A stretch of 64,000 nucleotides of DNA. Source: Dactylorhiza incarnata (taxonomy: Eukaryota; Streptophyta; Magnoliopsida; Asparagales; Orchidaceae). Below the pieces are notes generated by a model that saw only the letters and a list, made by a program, of their open reading frames with translations, was not told the origin of the DNA and made no database searches. Of the stretch, positions 59,801 through 64,000 are shown in pieces. Every line of letters begins with the position of its first letter. The first letter of the stretch is position 1. A program made the position numbers and the translations under genes. The stretch lies in NCBI GenBank assembly GCA_033032865.1, contig JAWHQI010000527.1:1-64000 (forward strand), given 5' to 3'.

Positions 59801-60632
59801 CTACTCGCATTTTTATTCAAAAGCTACTCGCATTTTTATTAACTGCGTTCACAATCACCCCCGCTCTCTCAAACACGATCTTAATATAGATCATGGGCCC
59901 TCCCTCCTATAATCAATTGGTTTTAGGTTAAATTCCTAGGTTAACTTATCCCCTTTCACCTAATAACCAATTGGTCTTAAGTTGAATTCTTGGATTATAA
60001 CAATATTTTATTAGGTTGTTGGTATAAGTTTAAGATCCTTATTGGGATTTTTTTTTCTTTTGCAAGTTTTGCAAGTTTTGCAAGTTTTGGTAGGAACACA
60101 AGAAAAGTCTTTTAACTGAAATAAAGTTCAAGCATCTTAATGATACTACTAACTGACAGTATCTTTCATCGTCATTTCTTTAACCAAATTTTATATGTGA
60201 TCCTTCTTTGTAATGCCTAAATTTGAAAAATCTTGATATCAATTCTACCACAATGAATTCAAATAATTTCCCACTTCTAAATTTTAATAATCAGCTATTT
60301 GTTTCAAGTACTGTTCACTATTATTGTATTAAAAGATATGAGCAGATTTCATCTCCTTCGAGTCTCTTTAGGTCGTCGTGGGAAGTTTTATCTCCGATGG
60401 TAAGAAAGACTCGAAGCACATGAATGTCTTCGACGGCACATCGAGCTTGGCAAAACACGCTCCTAGCGGCAACAATTATGGCGGCGGAGGGGTAGCGATC
60501 GGAGGCAACAGTCCTCCGTCCCTCGGAACACCGAGCGGGTCATCGGGAGGACCTCCGAGTCCATTCAACCAGAGCGCCGGCGCATACAATAATAGCAGCC
60601 AACAGGCCATGTACAGGAACCCTTGGAAATGA
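30708..60632 (+). CDS. AT-hook motif nuclear-localized (AHL) protein, five coding exons
   Basis: Join 30708-31146, 41593-41645, 54694-54825, 55522-55683 and 60372-60632: 1047 bases, 348 residues, all introns GT-AG, phases consistent. AHL proteins bind AT-rich minor grooves at matrix-attachment regions in the nucleus and act as oligomeric regulators of transcription (family knowledge). Visible are a Ser/Pro-rich N-terminus, an AT-hook KKKRGRPRKYSPDG (RGRPRKY at 95-101), a Lys-rich linker, a PPC/DUF296 domain (about 151-275) with GPRAICILSANG, SGGTVTYE and the core GRFEIL (209-214), and a Gly/Ser/Pro-rich tail ending NPWK. Intron number fits clade B AHLs. The second AT-hook expected before KKQQLLALG is degenerate. 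The gene spans 29.9 kb because introns 1, 2 and 4 are packed with transposons; the coding frame is intact. The start is the only ATG before the conserved part that fits family length. Confidence 0.93.
31272..31493. mobile_element. Tourist-like (PIF/Harbinger) MITE in AHL intron 1
   Basis: A 222-bp element with terminal inverted repeats: ggttcggtttggcacgg at the left, and the reverse complement of ggctccgtttggcacgg at the right (15 of 17 match). It is flanked by the trinucleotide TAA on both sides (31269-31271, 31494-31496). TAA target duplications and GG-initial repeats fit the PIF/Harbinger superfamily. No coding capacity. Confidence 0.85.
31497..34060. other. AHL intron 1, AT-rich, no gene
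   Basis: Long AT-rich intronic sequence with many A and T runs. Short frames such as 32626-32841 and 32932-33153 have biased hydrophobic composition and no recognisable motif. I see nothing else to annotate. Confidence 0.5.
34061..35443 (-). repeat. Probable decayed gypsy LTR (minus strand) in AHL intron 1
   Basis: On the minus strand a block starts TGTAACATCCCAAC at 35443, the usual opening of many plant Ty3/gypsy LTRs. It is followed by mixed sequence with recurrent 'ggtcaa'/'ttgacc' words (34740-35120) down to a GC-rich 'gcgcc/gcacctt' patch near 34090-34160. The far boundary is not seen. Frames at 34232-34731 look like composition artefacts. Confidence 0.4.
35444..36135 (-). pseudogene. 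Remnant of gypsy internal region with PBS-like site
   Basis: Read on the minus strand, a site resembling the initiator tRNA-Met PBS (36121-36132, gctccaatacta against the usual gctctgatacca) stands next to 'aatttgatgcaagg', an LTR-end-like junction. Downstream, decayed frames encode gag-like acidic and Pro-rich peptides (DDIAAVSTIVDQL, PPPHYDDFLEDP) and stop after a few hundred bases at the LTR start at 35443. Most of the element is missing. Confidence 0.4.
36136..38105. other. AHL intron 1, repeat-derived sequence without a gene
   Basis: Probably LTR remains. Near 37280-37600 several spaced copies of 'ggttcatctcc' variants occur, as in gypsy LTR regions that I cannot classify. 'aggttgtgaatgttgatgc' adjoins the PBS-like site at 36121. 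No frame has a recognisable domain. Confidence 0.4.
38114..38598. mobile_element. hAT-like non-autonomous element in AHL intron 1
   Basis: A 485-bp element bounded by perfect 9-bp inverted repeats, tagggctga (38114-38122) and tcagcccta (38590-38598). It is flanked by an 8-bp target duplication with one mismatch, tcggggac (38106-38113) and tcggagac (38599-38606). Eight-base duplications and short TIRs fit hAT. The interior is packed with 'tcgaat', 'tcgagc' and 'gattcgag' words, giving many small palindromes. No transposase frame. Confidence 0.8.
38607..39350. other. Intronic repeat debris with 'acacgg' motif cluster
   Basis: At 39060-39310 variants of cacacgggc, acacggct and gtgtacca recur at short intervals, resembling the palindrome-rich part of gypsy LTRs such as the array at window positions 4619-5103. 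The frames at 38661-38963 and 39052-39348 have no recognisable domain. Confidence 0.4.
39351..41592. other. 3' part of AHL intron 1, no gene
   Basis: 39355-39840 and 40094-40441 are GC-richer and leave Ser/Pro/Arg-rich frames open on the minus strand without recognisable motifs. An 11-bp inverted repeat, caccagatcag (39858-39868) with ctgatctggtg (39888-39898), could form a hairpin. From 40500 the sequence is ordinary AT-rich intron, ending in the acceptor AG at 41591-41592. Confidence 0.45.
41593..41645 (+). CDS. AHL exon 2 (start of PPC domain)
   Basis: A 53-base microexon, residues 147-164, encoding GSSGTEFTPHVLTVKAGE. The acceptor is cgtgcAG and the donor is GTATTA. Phase 1 joins exon 1 cleanly and phase 0 joins exon 3. 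The peptide is the invariant opening of the clade B PPC domain. Confidence 0.92.
41775..41838 (-). repeat. 3' LTR of the antisense copia (64 bp)
   Basis: On the minus strand it runs TGTTAGAATAG to CTCATCA. It matches the 5' LTR but lacks a 25-bp hairpin-forming segment containing TATATA. LTRs this short are unusual for copia. Confidence 0.75.
41839..41850 (-). promoter_or_regulatory. Polypurine tract of the antisense copia
   Basis: Minus-strand cttgagggggag lies immediately before the 3' LTR, a form common in plant copia elements. Confidence 0.8.
41846..46195 (-). pseudogene. Copia Gag-Pol polyprotein with two frameshifts and one stop
   Basis: It starts at the ATG at 46195. Gag (LDESNYLSWSR) shifts frame near 45978-45983, then continues with SPEWPQWESENSLVMSWLINSM, a CCHC knuckle (CDYCGKNRHTRDTC), protease WVIDSGATDHM, the GAG-pre-integrase zinc segment (WHCRLGHPS), integrase with TDVWGPC, SDNGREY and QNGVAERKNR, and RT up to QLDVKN. 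A one-base loss near 43043 shifts the frame into FLHGDLEEEVYM, YGLKQSPRAW and catalytic YVDD. An in-frame TGA (42413-42415) then precedes RILRYLK, and RNase H follows with SGYCSLVGGN, SSAEAEFRA and CDNKSAI. All domains are present, but the product cannot be made intact. Confidence 0.93.
46196..46619 (-). other. GC-rich leader of the antisense copia with short direct repeats
   Basis: Between PBS and Gag. It contains repeated 'gctggaaggtcgagc' and 'gagtcgctggcgagcgc' units (46374-46580), which leave frames open on the plus strand. These are not genes. Confidence 0.6.
46620..46631 (-). promoter_or_regulatory. Primer binding site, initiator tRNA-Met type
   Basis: Minus-strand TGGTATCAGAGC is directly adjacent to the LTR end CTCATCA. 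This is the standard copia PBS. Confidence 0.92.
46632..46710 (-). repeat. 5' LTR of the antisense copia
   Basis: It shares the inner 35 bases with the 3' LTR, then has a 25-bp palindromic segment with TATATA that the 3' LTR lacks, then rejoins it at 'tacactacaataaaaat' (about 46691-46707). The outermost 12 bases of the 3' LTR are absent, so the outer border is approximate. Confidence 0.65.
46711..47137. other. AHL intron 2, AT-rich, no gene
   Basis: A 'tatatatatactagtgacagacatagggc' type junction at 46942-46975 resembles ends of small plant elements, but I could not define a partner end. Confidence 0.35.
47138..47154. repeat. Left 17-bp target site duplication of the RTE LINE
   Basis: tacttttaattggtttc, identical to 47561-47577 on the other side of the LINE fragment. 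Confidence 0.9.
47155..47560 (+). mobile_element. 5'-truncated RTE-type LINE in AHL intron 2
   Basis: The 406 bp encode the extreme C-terminus of a plant RTE-clade RT: CWAVNGVHEQKMGVAEMRML, RWMCG, RDKIGVAPIVEKM and RLRWFGHVHRRP. After a one-base shift near 47405 it reads GRPKKTWSETIRKD and ends at a TGA just before a TTG-rich tail (gtgttgtttgttgttg). 5' truncation, a TTG-type tail and flanking 17-bp duplications are the marks of target-primed reverse transcription (family knowledge). It is dead on arrival. Confidence 0.92.
47561..47577. repeat. Right 17-bp target site duplication of the RTE LINE
   Basis: tacttttaattggtttc directly after the TTG-type tail, a perfect match to 47138-47154. Confidence 0.9.
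47803..47860. repeat. Compound (AT)n(AG)n microsatellite
   Basis: About 12 AT units (47803-47827) are followed by about 17 AG units up to 47860. Confidence 0.95.
48124..48465. repeat. 171-bp tandem duplication
   Basis: Two copies (48124-48294, 48295-48465) start gcgtattcatagacgctcgc and differ at one place seen by eye (cgcacg/cacacg). A partial third start, gcgtatt, follows at 48466. The sequence is GC-rich and matches nothing I recognise. The near identity implies a recent duplication. Confidence 0.93.
48466..49860 (-). repeat. Athila/Tat-type LTR relic, minus strand
   Basis: On the minus strand it starts TGATGAAGCC at 49860, directly after a PPT-like 'aagtgtgggtattt'. It contains cacacgggcgtgtg-type palindromes (49440-49565) like those in the LTRs of the big array, and ends with a 'cctgtggaatacgacc ... 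aggtgcgcttgcc' block (48475-48545) typical of gypsy LTR 3' ends. No PBS follows: the end is cut near the 171-bp duplication. Confidence 0.65.
49861..50290 (-). mobile_element. 3' internal end of the minus-strand Athila/Tat relic
   Basis: A 56-bp unit containing 'ttgccctggaatggcaaaac' and a PPT-like 'aagtgtgggg' (minus strand) is tandemly duplicated (49865-49920, 49921-49976). The same motif, ttgccctggaatagcaaaag, precedes the PPTs of the big array, so the relic is a cousin. The AT-rich remainder to about 50290 has no coding capacity. Confidence 0.6.
50291..52264 (+). mobile_element. Plus-strand Athila/Tat relic, 3' non-coding part up to PPT
   Basis: gttaaacaaagcgctttttg and ggaggcaaccc (50727-50757) match the post-integrase block of the big array (gtaaacaaagcgctcgtggg, aggcacccca). 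The relic then runs through T-rich sequence to 'gcttgggacaagcaaatgtg' followed by a PPT-like caagtgtgggggt (52250-52262). No LTR start follows, so it is cut at the PPT. A direct repeat (ggtggcggtcaccaactgt) lies at 50337 and 50399. No integrase frame is left. Confidence 0.55.
51578..51613. repeat. 36-bp near-perfect palindrome
   Basis: The halves cgtacccgtaccggatac and gtatccgatacgggtacg are reverse complements with one mismatch. It sits in a GC-rich patch of otherwise AT-rich intron. Function unknown. Confidence 0.85.
52265..53000 (-). pseudogene. Retroelement gag-like relic and adjoining repeat sequence
   Basis: The minus-strand frame 52510-52743 contains FKQTCSIEKYNEKFQTLLTEL, resembling the gag segment 'QTGSVxEYxxxFExLL' of gypsy elements, interrupted by stops. 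A 'cttatataagacc' TATA-like box at 52384 could be LTR. Classification is weak. Confidence 0.4.
53001..53740. other. GC- and CT-rich stretch with long non-homologous frames
   Basis: The 53152-53739 plus-strand frame (195 codons) is Pro/Ser/His-rich, overlaps several frames on both strands, and matches no family I recognise. It is probably leader or spacer DNA of the gypsy relic that follows. I do not call a gene. Confidence 0.35.
53741..53878 (+). pseudogene. Chromodomain-type gypsy polyprotein C-terminal remnant
   Basis: The frame LDLEVKADFQDRHNVT resembles the 'LEDKVxxxGxGNVT' segment after the chromodomain of plant Ty3/gypsy integrases. It ends at a TGA near 53878, followed by strongly AT-rich sequence. 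The upstream integrase is missing. Confidence 0.5.
53879..54693. other. End of AHL intron 2, probable gypsy LTR remains, no gene
   Basis: 53879-53985 is AT-rich with repeats of 'attaatattaatcaattaaataatt'-type words, each under 20 bases. 53990-54230 looks like LTR R/U5 with 'ggccggagcttgctccgg' (a small palindrome). From 54400 ordinary intron leads to the acceptor cgcacAG at 54692-54693. Confidence 0.4.
54694..54825 (+). CDS. AHL exon 3 (PPC domain core)
   Basis: 132 bases, residues 165-208, from DVSSKIMSFSQNG to GGTVTYE. In phase 0 at both ends. It contains GPRAICILSANGAISNVTL, the most conserved PPC segment. Donor GTTTGT. Confidence 0.94.
54826..55521. other. AHL intron 3 (696 bp), no insert recognised
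   Basis: The only intron of normal size. It has a GC-richer patch at 55320-55410 and no recognisable element. Confidence 0.6.
55522..55683 (+). CDS. AHL exon 4 (PPC domain, GRFEIL core)
   Basis: 162 bases, residues 209-262, starting with GRFEILSLSGSF and ending AASPVQ. In phase 0 at both ends. Acceptor ttattcAG, donor GTCAGT. GRFEIL is the AHL interaction core (family knowledge). Confidence 0.94.
55807..55936 (-). repeat. 3' LTR of the intron 4 copia
   Basis: On the minus strand it starts TGTTAAATATG after the purine-rich 'cccaacttgagagcgag' and contains tatataaata (55871-55880). The plus-strand outer edge is tgttgagaatt at 55807, so it ends in CA. Confidence 0.75.
56103..58902 (-). pseudogene. 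Copia Gag-Pol remains with internal deletion
   Basis: In minus-strand order: gag (58902 to about 58352; LRKGARSVTEYFAEWK), CCHC-like knuckle (HLLRVSGHTKDTCW), protease-integrase (58093-57320; VYVLDEVSP, YSDVWGPCP, YYITFIDDFSR), integrase end (WGDAVLTAAHLIDRFP) joined directly to RT (VVYVDDIVI, LGSLRNFLGIE) without RT fingers, and RNase H (56348-56103; VSWKSKKQTMVVRSSVEAEY, WCDNQVAI). Frames are broken many times. A deletion removed the integrase C-terminus and the RT N-terminal half. Non-functional. Confidence 0.88.
57799..57819. repeat. 21-base C run inside the copia relic
   Basis: Uninterrupted C at 57799-57819 within the protease region. It would be a Gly run on the minus strand. An assembly artefact is possible. 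Confidence 0.9.
59334..59465 (-). repeat. 5' LTR of the intron 4 copia (approximate borders)
   Basis: It matches 55807-55936 over 'ttgaatgacttgatacctc' and 'gggcttatttatataggcg', with scattered differences and a missing segment near 'acatacc'. A degenerate PBS-like 'gtgccgtcagatgg' precedes it at 59324-59336. Confidence 0.65.
59466..59676. other. AHL intron 4 after the copia relic, no gene
   Basis: Ordinary intronic sequence between the 5' LTR of the copia relic and the 23-bp minisatellite. No domain is recognised. Confidence 0.5.
59677..59840. repeat. 23-bp minisatellite, about 7 copies, in AHL intron 4
   Basis: The unit attcaaaagctactcgcatt plus TTT repeats with starts 23 bases apart (aaaagct at 59681, 59704, 59727, 59750, 59773, 59796, 59819) and one c/g variant in the second unit. 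The open frame across it is a by-product of the repeat. Confidence 0.95.
59841..60371. other. End of AHL intron 4
   Basis: An imperfect direct repeat of 'caattggttttaggttaaattc' type (59915, 59970; under 20 identical bases) and a triple 'gcaagtttt' (60062-60090) are present. The intron ends in ctttAG at 60370-60371. Confidence 0.5.
60372..60632 (+). CDS. AHL exon 5 (end of PPC and Gly/Ser/Pro-rich tail)
   Basis: 261 bases, residues 263-348 and stop TGA at 60630-60632. It begins VVVGSFISDGKK, which completes SPVQ|VVVGSF across the exon 4 junction, then NNYGGGG, PSGSSGGPPSPFNQ and the ending MYRNPWK. The low-complexity tail is typical of the family. Confidence 0.93.
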   Translation, partial: VVVGSFISDGKKDSKHMNVFDGTSSLAKHAPSGNNYGGGGVAIGGNSPPSLGTPSGSSGGPPSPFNQSAGAYNNSSQQAMYRNPWK

Positions 60633-60930
60633 AGATAGGTTAATAATTAACCCCTGCTATTGTGATTTTAGCACCTTCAGTCCCTGTAGGTTCACCTTGT
60701 TATGCTGTGTGTGAAAATTAATTAAATTAGGGAGAAATTTATGCTTTATTCTTTTTAATCCATGATGTATAATTACTGCTGCTTAGATTTATATATTTCC
60801 AGCTCCAGTTTAAGCAGGTGCTAACTTATTGATGTTCTTCAGTTTAATGGGTGTACAAGTTAAGATTGTGCCTGGAAATTCTAGTCAAGAATAACTTTAA
60901 CATGTATTAAATGTCATATATATATATATA
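60633..60930 (+). other. 3' UTR and immediate downstream region of AHL
   Basis: AT- and T-rich sequence follows the stop. No unambiguous AATAAA was fixed, so the polyadenylation site is unknown. It ends in a (TA)n run at 60916-60933. Confidence 0.5.
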
Positions 60931-60933
60931 TAT

Positions 60934-61275
60934 GGGGCCATTTACCAGGACCTCCCCTCTAACTTTGCTAAATTACTGACAGCACCCCTCTTATTTTTGA
61001 AATTACAAAAATTTTTCCTAAAGTTTTCATTTCATTACAAAAACCTTCCCTGAAGTTTTCATTTTATAACATCCATGCACAAAAATACCCCCCTCGGTGT
61101 ACAGCTTCTATGGGGTATTTTTGTTCATGGATGTTATGAAATGAAAAGTCCAGGGGAGATTTTTGTAATGAAATGTAAACTTGAGGGAAGGCTTCTGTAA
61201 TTTCAAAAATAGGAGGGGTGCTCTCAGTAATTACGCTAACTTACAGGGGAGGTTTAGGTAATTACTTTTCTCTCT
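60934..61275. mobile_element. Foldback MITE with long inverted arms
   Basis: About 340 bp that pair with themselves almost end to end. The left arm (ttactgacagcacccctc, gaaattacaaaaat, catttcattacaaaaacc) is the imperfect reverse complement of the right arm, around a centre near 61105 (cagcttctatgg). (TA)n lies on both sides, so a TA-rich target duplication is likely but cannot be sized. No coding. A Mutator-like origin is possible but unproven. Confidence 0.75.
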
Positions 61276-61776
61276 ATATATATATATGTATAGAGAGAGA
61301 AAGATACACATGAGTGACAATACACGGGAGGGGGTATGTTGAGAATACTCTCACATGGAGAAGCGCATGAAGCTTTGACAACTCAATGTCAAGGTTGTAA
61401 ATATTAGATATCCGCAACACGGTGGATTGAGTTTTAAAGTGTTAGATGTTGGAGATATGTTTGAAATATTTTAAAATATTTGATTTTCTTATATTTCATA
61501 AACAAAAATATATATCAAATATATTTATATTTTTCTAAAAGTAAAAAATCAGCATAATAAGTTGACAAGCAGTGAGCCATGTATTAAAACAAACTCTTAA
61601 GATTATTCAAAATAAAATATTAATAGTACACTAACTATTATTAACAAGTATTAAAAAATACAAATACATTGTTAAATATATTTTATATTATATAATAATT
61701 TTATTTGGCAAGATTAAAAAAATCAAATGCCTTTGGTTGATATAAGACTTTATGTTTAATAAAATTATGTTAGAAG

Positions 61777-61915
61777 TAGGGGTGTGCAAAAATAACCTAA
61801 GAACCGAGCCATAATCGAATCCAATTGGGTGGTTCGGTTCGGTTCTCATGGGTCTCGATTCTGGGTCCAATATTGTCAGAACCGATCACTCCTTTGGTTC
61901 TCGGTTCTTACATTC
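61777..61915. mobile_element. hAT-type end fragment
   Basis: It begins taggggtgtgcaaaaat, a common plant hAT-MITE terminus related in style to 38114. It contains repeated ggttcggttc and ctcggttctt words. The opposite terminus was not found, so it is truncated. Confidence 0.4.
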
Positions 61916-63179
61916 GGGTAATCAAAACTAGCCAGCGAACTGAGTTATTAAAATTAAGTATCAGAAATATTTGAGTCGTCTGATCCTTATTTCAATGTGA
62001 TCCTTCTAAAAAAGTCTAGGTTGAGTTAAACTTAAAAACTTCACATTCCTTACAGGTCCACAACTTTTTCAATATGAGCCTGATAGTGTTGTTGGGAAGT
62101 ACATCTTAATTTGATATATCAAATTAAATAAGTGATTTATGGCTGCCTTATGAATATATAGAAAGACTATAAATGTAATGTAAAAATAGGAAAAACTGTC
62201 AGAATTGAAGGCATGAAAAGACAAAGGAAAAAATGTCGAAATAAAGCTCTGTACGCAGAGAAGTAATCGGCGTATGTTGAAGAGCTAATATAGCTTACAC
62301 CTACTTCTATGTAACAGTAAAGAAGAAGTCGAAGTTTAGTGCATAAGAACTCAGCTTACACCGATTTCTGATAACTTAGTAATCGACGAACGTCGGGAAG
62401 TAATCGTCGTTTTCTTAAGCTTATGTCAAATTCGTCCAATATGACAGTTAAGCAGTTGAACAGAATGAGGTTGTGATTGTAATTCAAATCAAGTCGTTGA
62501 TGTTCAAATTAAAGTAAGAGATTATATTGAATCTGCAATGATTGAAAAATATTGAATCAGTTGACATCTCTATATAAACAAAAAGTTTAACTAGAGAAAG
62601 CTAATCAAGGAATTAAAAATAAAGATTGTGAATTCTTCTCCTATCTCTCTCACGATCTCAGAAAGACTCATCTTCTCTCCGAGTCTCATTCTTTCTCTCA
62701 TTCTTCTATTTCGATTTGAAAAGGGTTATTGCTGCTACAAGCCCCAAGAACAGAAAAGCAGCTATTGATTGATGTTCTATCTTCTCTTCAAGAACATCCA
62801 ATCAAAGATAAATCAGTATCCACACAGATTGTCAAATTCAAAGGTCCTTTCAGAGCTCGTCGATGAAAGAATCTCATTGTGGAAAAGCCTGCAACATCCA
62901 TCCATTCCAAAAGAGTTTTAAGAATTCTTCTCTAAATGATTCAATGGTGAGTTTTAAGAATCCCTCTCCAAAGGATTCAGTGTAGAGTTTTAAGAATCAC
63001 TCTCCAAAGGATTCAATGATTTTAAGAGTCAATGAGTGATGACATCTACCAAAGAGTGGTAGAATGTCAATCAACAAAAGAGATCTAGGAATATCTAATA
63101 AGAATTATAGAATGAAACTCTGATGAGAGAAAGGACAAGAGATCTCTCTTGATCTCAATATGAAAATTTCAAAAAGAGT
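61916..63179. other. Downstream flank, possible copia LTR and leader
   Basis: No gene is seen. A TATA-like ctctatataaac (62568-62579) followed by a CT-rich leader (62640-62720) and direct repeats of 'gagttttaagaatc' (62952, 62987) stands upstream of the copia gag relic, consistent with its LTR/leader. Confidence 0.35.
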
Positions 63180-63850
63180 CAAGAAGAAAGTGTTGTTGAT
63201 ATGTACCAAAGGTTCAATCTGATTGTAAGTGAGCTGAGAGAGCTTGATAAAGAAATCTCAGTCACTGAGATTAAGGACAAGTTTCTCATGTACTTCTCTA
63301 ACTCATGAGATTTTAGAATTTGTGTCATAAGGGAGTCCATATGTCACAAAGAGATAACCTCTATTGCTCTCCTTGGAAAATTCAAATCATATGAGATGCT
63401 CCTCAAAATAAGAGGAGAACGTGAGATTAAGGAGAAGGTTGTTTCTGCATCAAAGGAAAAGTTCATGGGCGCTAATGATGAAGGATCAGCTTTTGATGAT
63501 GAGTTGATGAGCTTAGTGGCCAGAAGATTCAGAAAATGGATCAAAGCTGAAGACTTCAGAAAAAGAAACAGTAACTCCAAAAGTAAACCAAGGTATGACA
63601 AAACACTTTCTAATGAGATTGTTTGCTATACCTGCAGGAAGTCTGGGCATATTGCTCCAGTTTGCACAGAAAACAGCAAGGAGAAATCTCAAAAAAGGAG
63701 TATAGAATAAAAAATAATTCTAAAAAGAAAGAAGGAGAAATGTTTCATTGCTAGAACCTAGAGTGAAACAGATTCTGAGTCTACCTCAAGCTCAGATAGT
63801 GAAGCTGAAGATAGTGAGAACAAATGCCTAATGACATTGGATCTTCCTGT
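63180..63850 (+). pseudogene. Ty1/copia gag relic with CCHC knuckle
   Basis: From about 63201 (MYQRFNLIVSELREL) through FKSYEML, DDELMSLVARRFRKWIK, a CCHC zinc knuckle (CYTCRKSGHIAPVC, 63627-63668) and an acidic Ser-rich stretch (ETDSESTSSSDSEAE) to CLMTLD: the layout of copia Gag of the UBN2 type. An in-frame TGA near 63307 and a stop at 63708-63710 break it. Similarity ends close to the poly-G run, and no protease is seen before the window ends. Confidence 0.8.
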
Positions 63851-63870
63851 TGGATCGTCAGGCACCCTTA

Positions 63871-63891
63871 GGGGGGGGGGGGGGGGGGGGG
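63871..63891. repeat. 21-base G run
   Basis: Uninterrupted G at 63871-63891, placed where the copia gag relic stops and AT-rich DNA begins. It may mark an assembly join. Confidence 0.9.
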
Positions 63892-64000
63892 TAATAAGGG
63901 TATTTTAAAAATTTCTTTATAAATTGATTTCAATAACAAAAATATTCATTGAACTCATATTGAAATTTAGAACTAAAAATTTCATAAAGAGAGGTAAATT

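Noticed and set aside
63201..63710. Endogenous pararetrovirus coat-like protein (CCHC with basic and acidic blocks)
   Set aside because: The order of motifs (FKSYEM, DDELMSLVARRF, CCHC, acidic Ser-rich, CLMTLD) fits copia Gag better, and no movement protein or viral RT is present.

Overview
The window is nuclear DNA from a flowering plant with a repeat-rich genome. Three things show this: LTR retrotransposons of plant lineages (Athila-type Ty3/gypsy primed by tRNA-Asp, and Ty1/copia primed by initiator tRNA-Met), a plant-specific AT-hook/PPC (AHL) gene with GT-AG introns, and Tourist-like, hAT-like and foldback MITEs. I cannot name the species.

Bases 1-25780 are a tandem array of one young Athila-type element in which neighbouring copies share LTRs: partial internal A (1-4454), LTR1 (4455-7015), internal B (7016-13836), LTR2 (13837-16397), internal C (16398-23219), LTR3 (23220-25780). 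Each LTR is 2561 bp and the repeat unit is about 9.38 kb. Copy C encodes an uninterrupted Gag-protease-RT-RNase H-integrase polyprotein of 1752 residues. A and B differ from C mainly by single-base indels in A runs, which break the frame. The array ends in an older gypsy gag relic (25837-26546). A copia RNase H relic and a GC-rich stretch with no recognised gene follow.

Bases 30708-60632 hold the one host gene I recognise: an AHL gene with five coding exons (30708-31146, 41593-41645, 54694-54825, 55522-55683, 60372-60632). Its 1047 coding bases specify 348 residues and are spread over about 29.9 kb. Three of its four introns are inflated by transposons. Intron 1 (10.4 kb) has a Tourist-like MITE, a hAT-like element and gypsy LTR debris. 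Intron 2 (13 kb) has an antisense copia with very short LTRs, a 5'-truncated RTE LINE with a perfect 17-bp target duplication, two Athila-like relics in opposite orientations and other gypsy fragments. Intron 4 (4.7 kb) has a second antisense copia and a 23-bp minisatellite. All splice junctions and the joined reading frame remain intact, so the gene looks functional.

Bases 60633-64000 are the 3' flank: a long foldback MITE, a hAT-type end fragment, and a copia gag relic that ends near a 21-base G run.

No tRNA, rRNA, CRISPR or bacterial-type operon was seen. The most unusual features are the shared-LTR array with its palindrome-rich LTRs, and the transposon-loaded AHL gene directly downstream.
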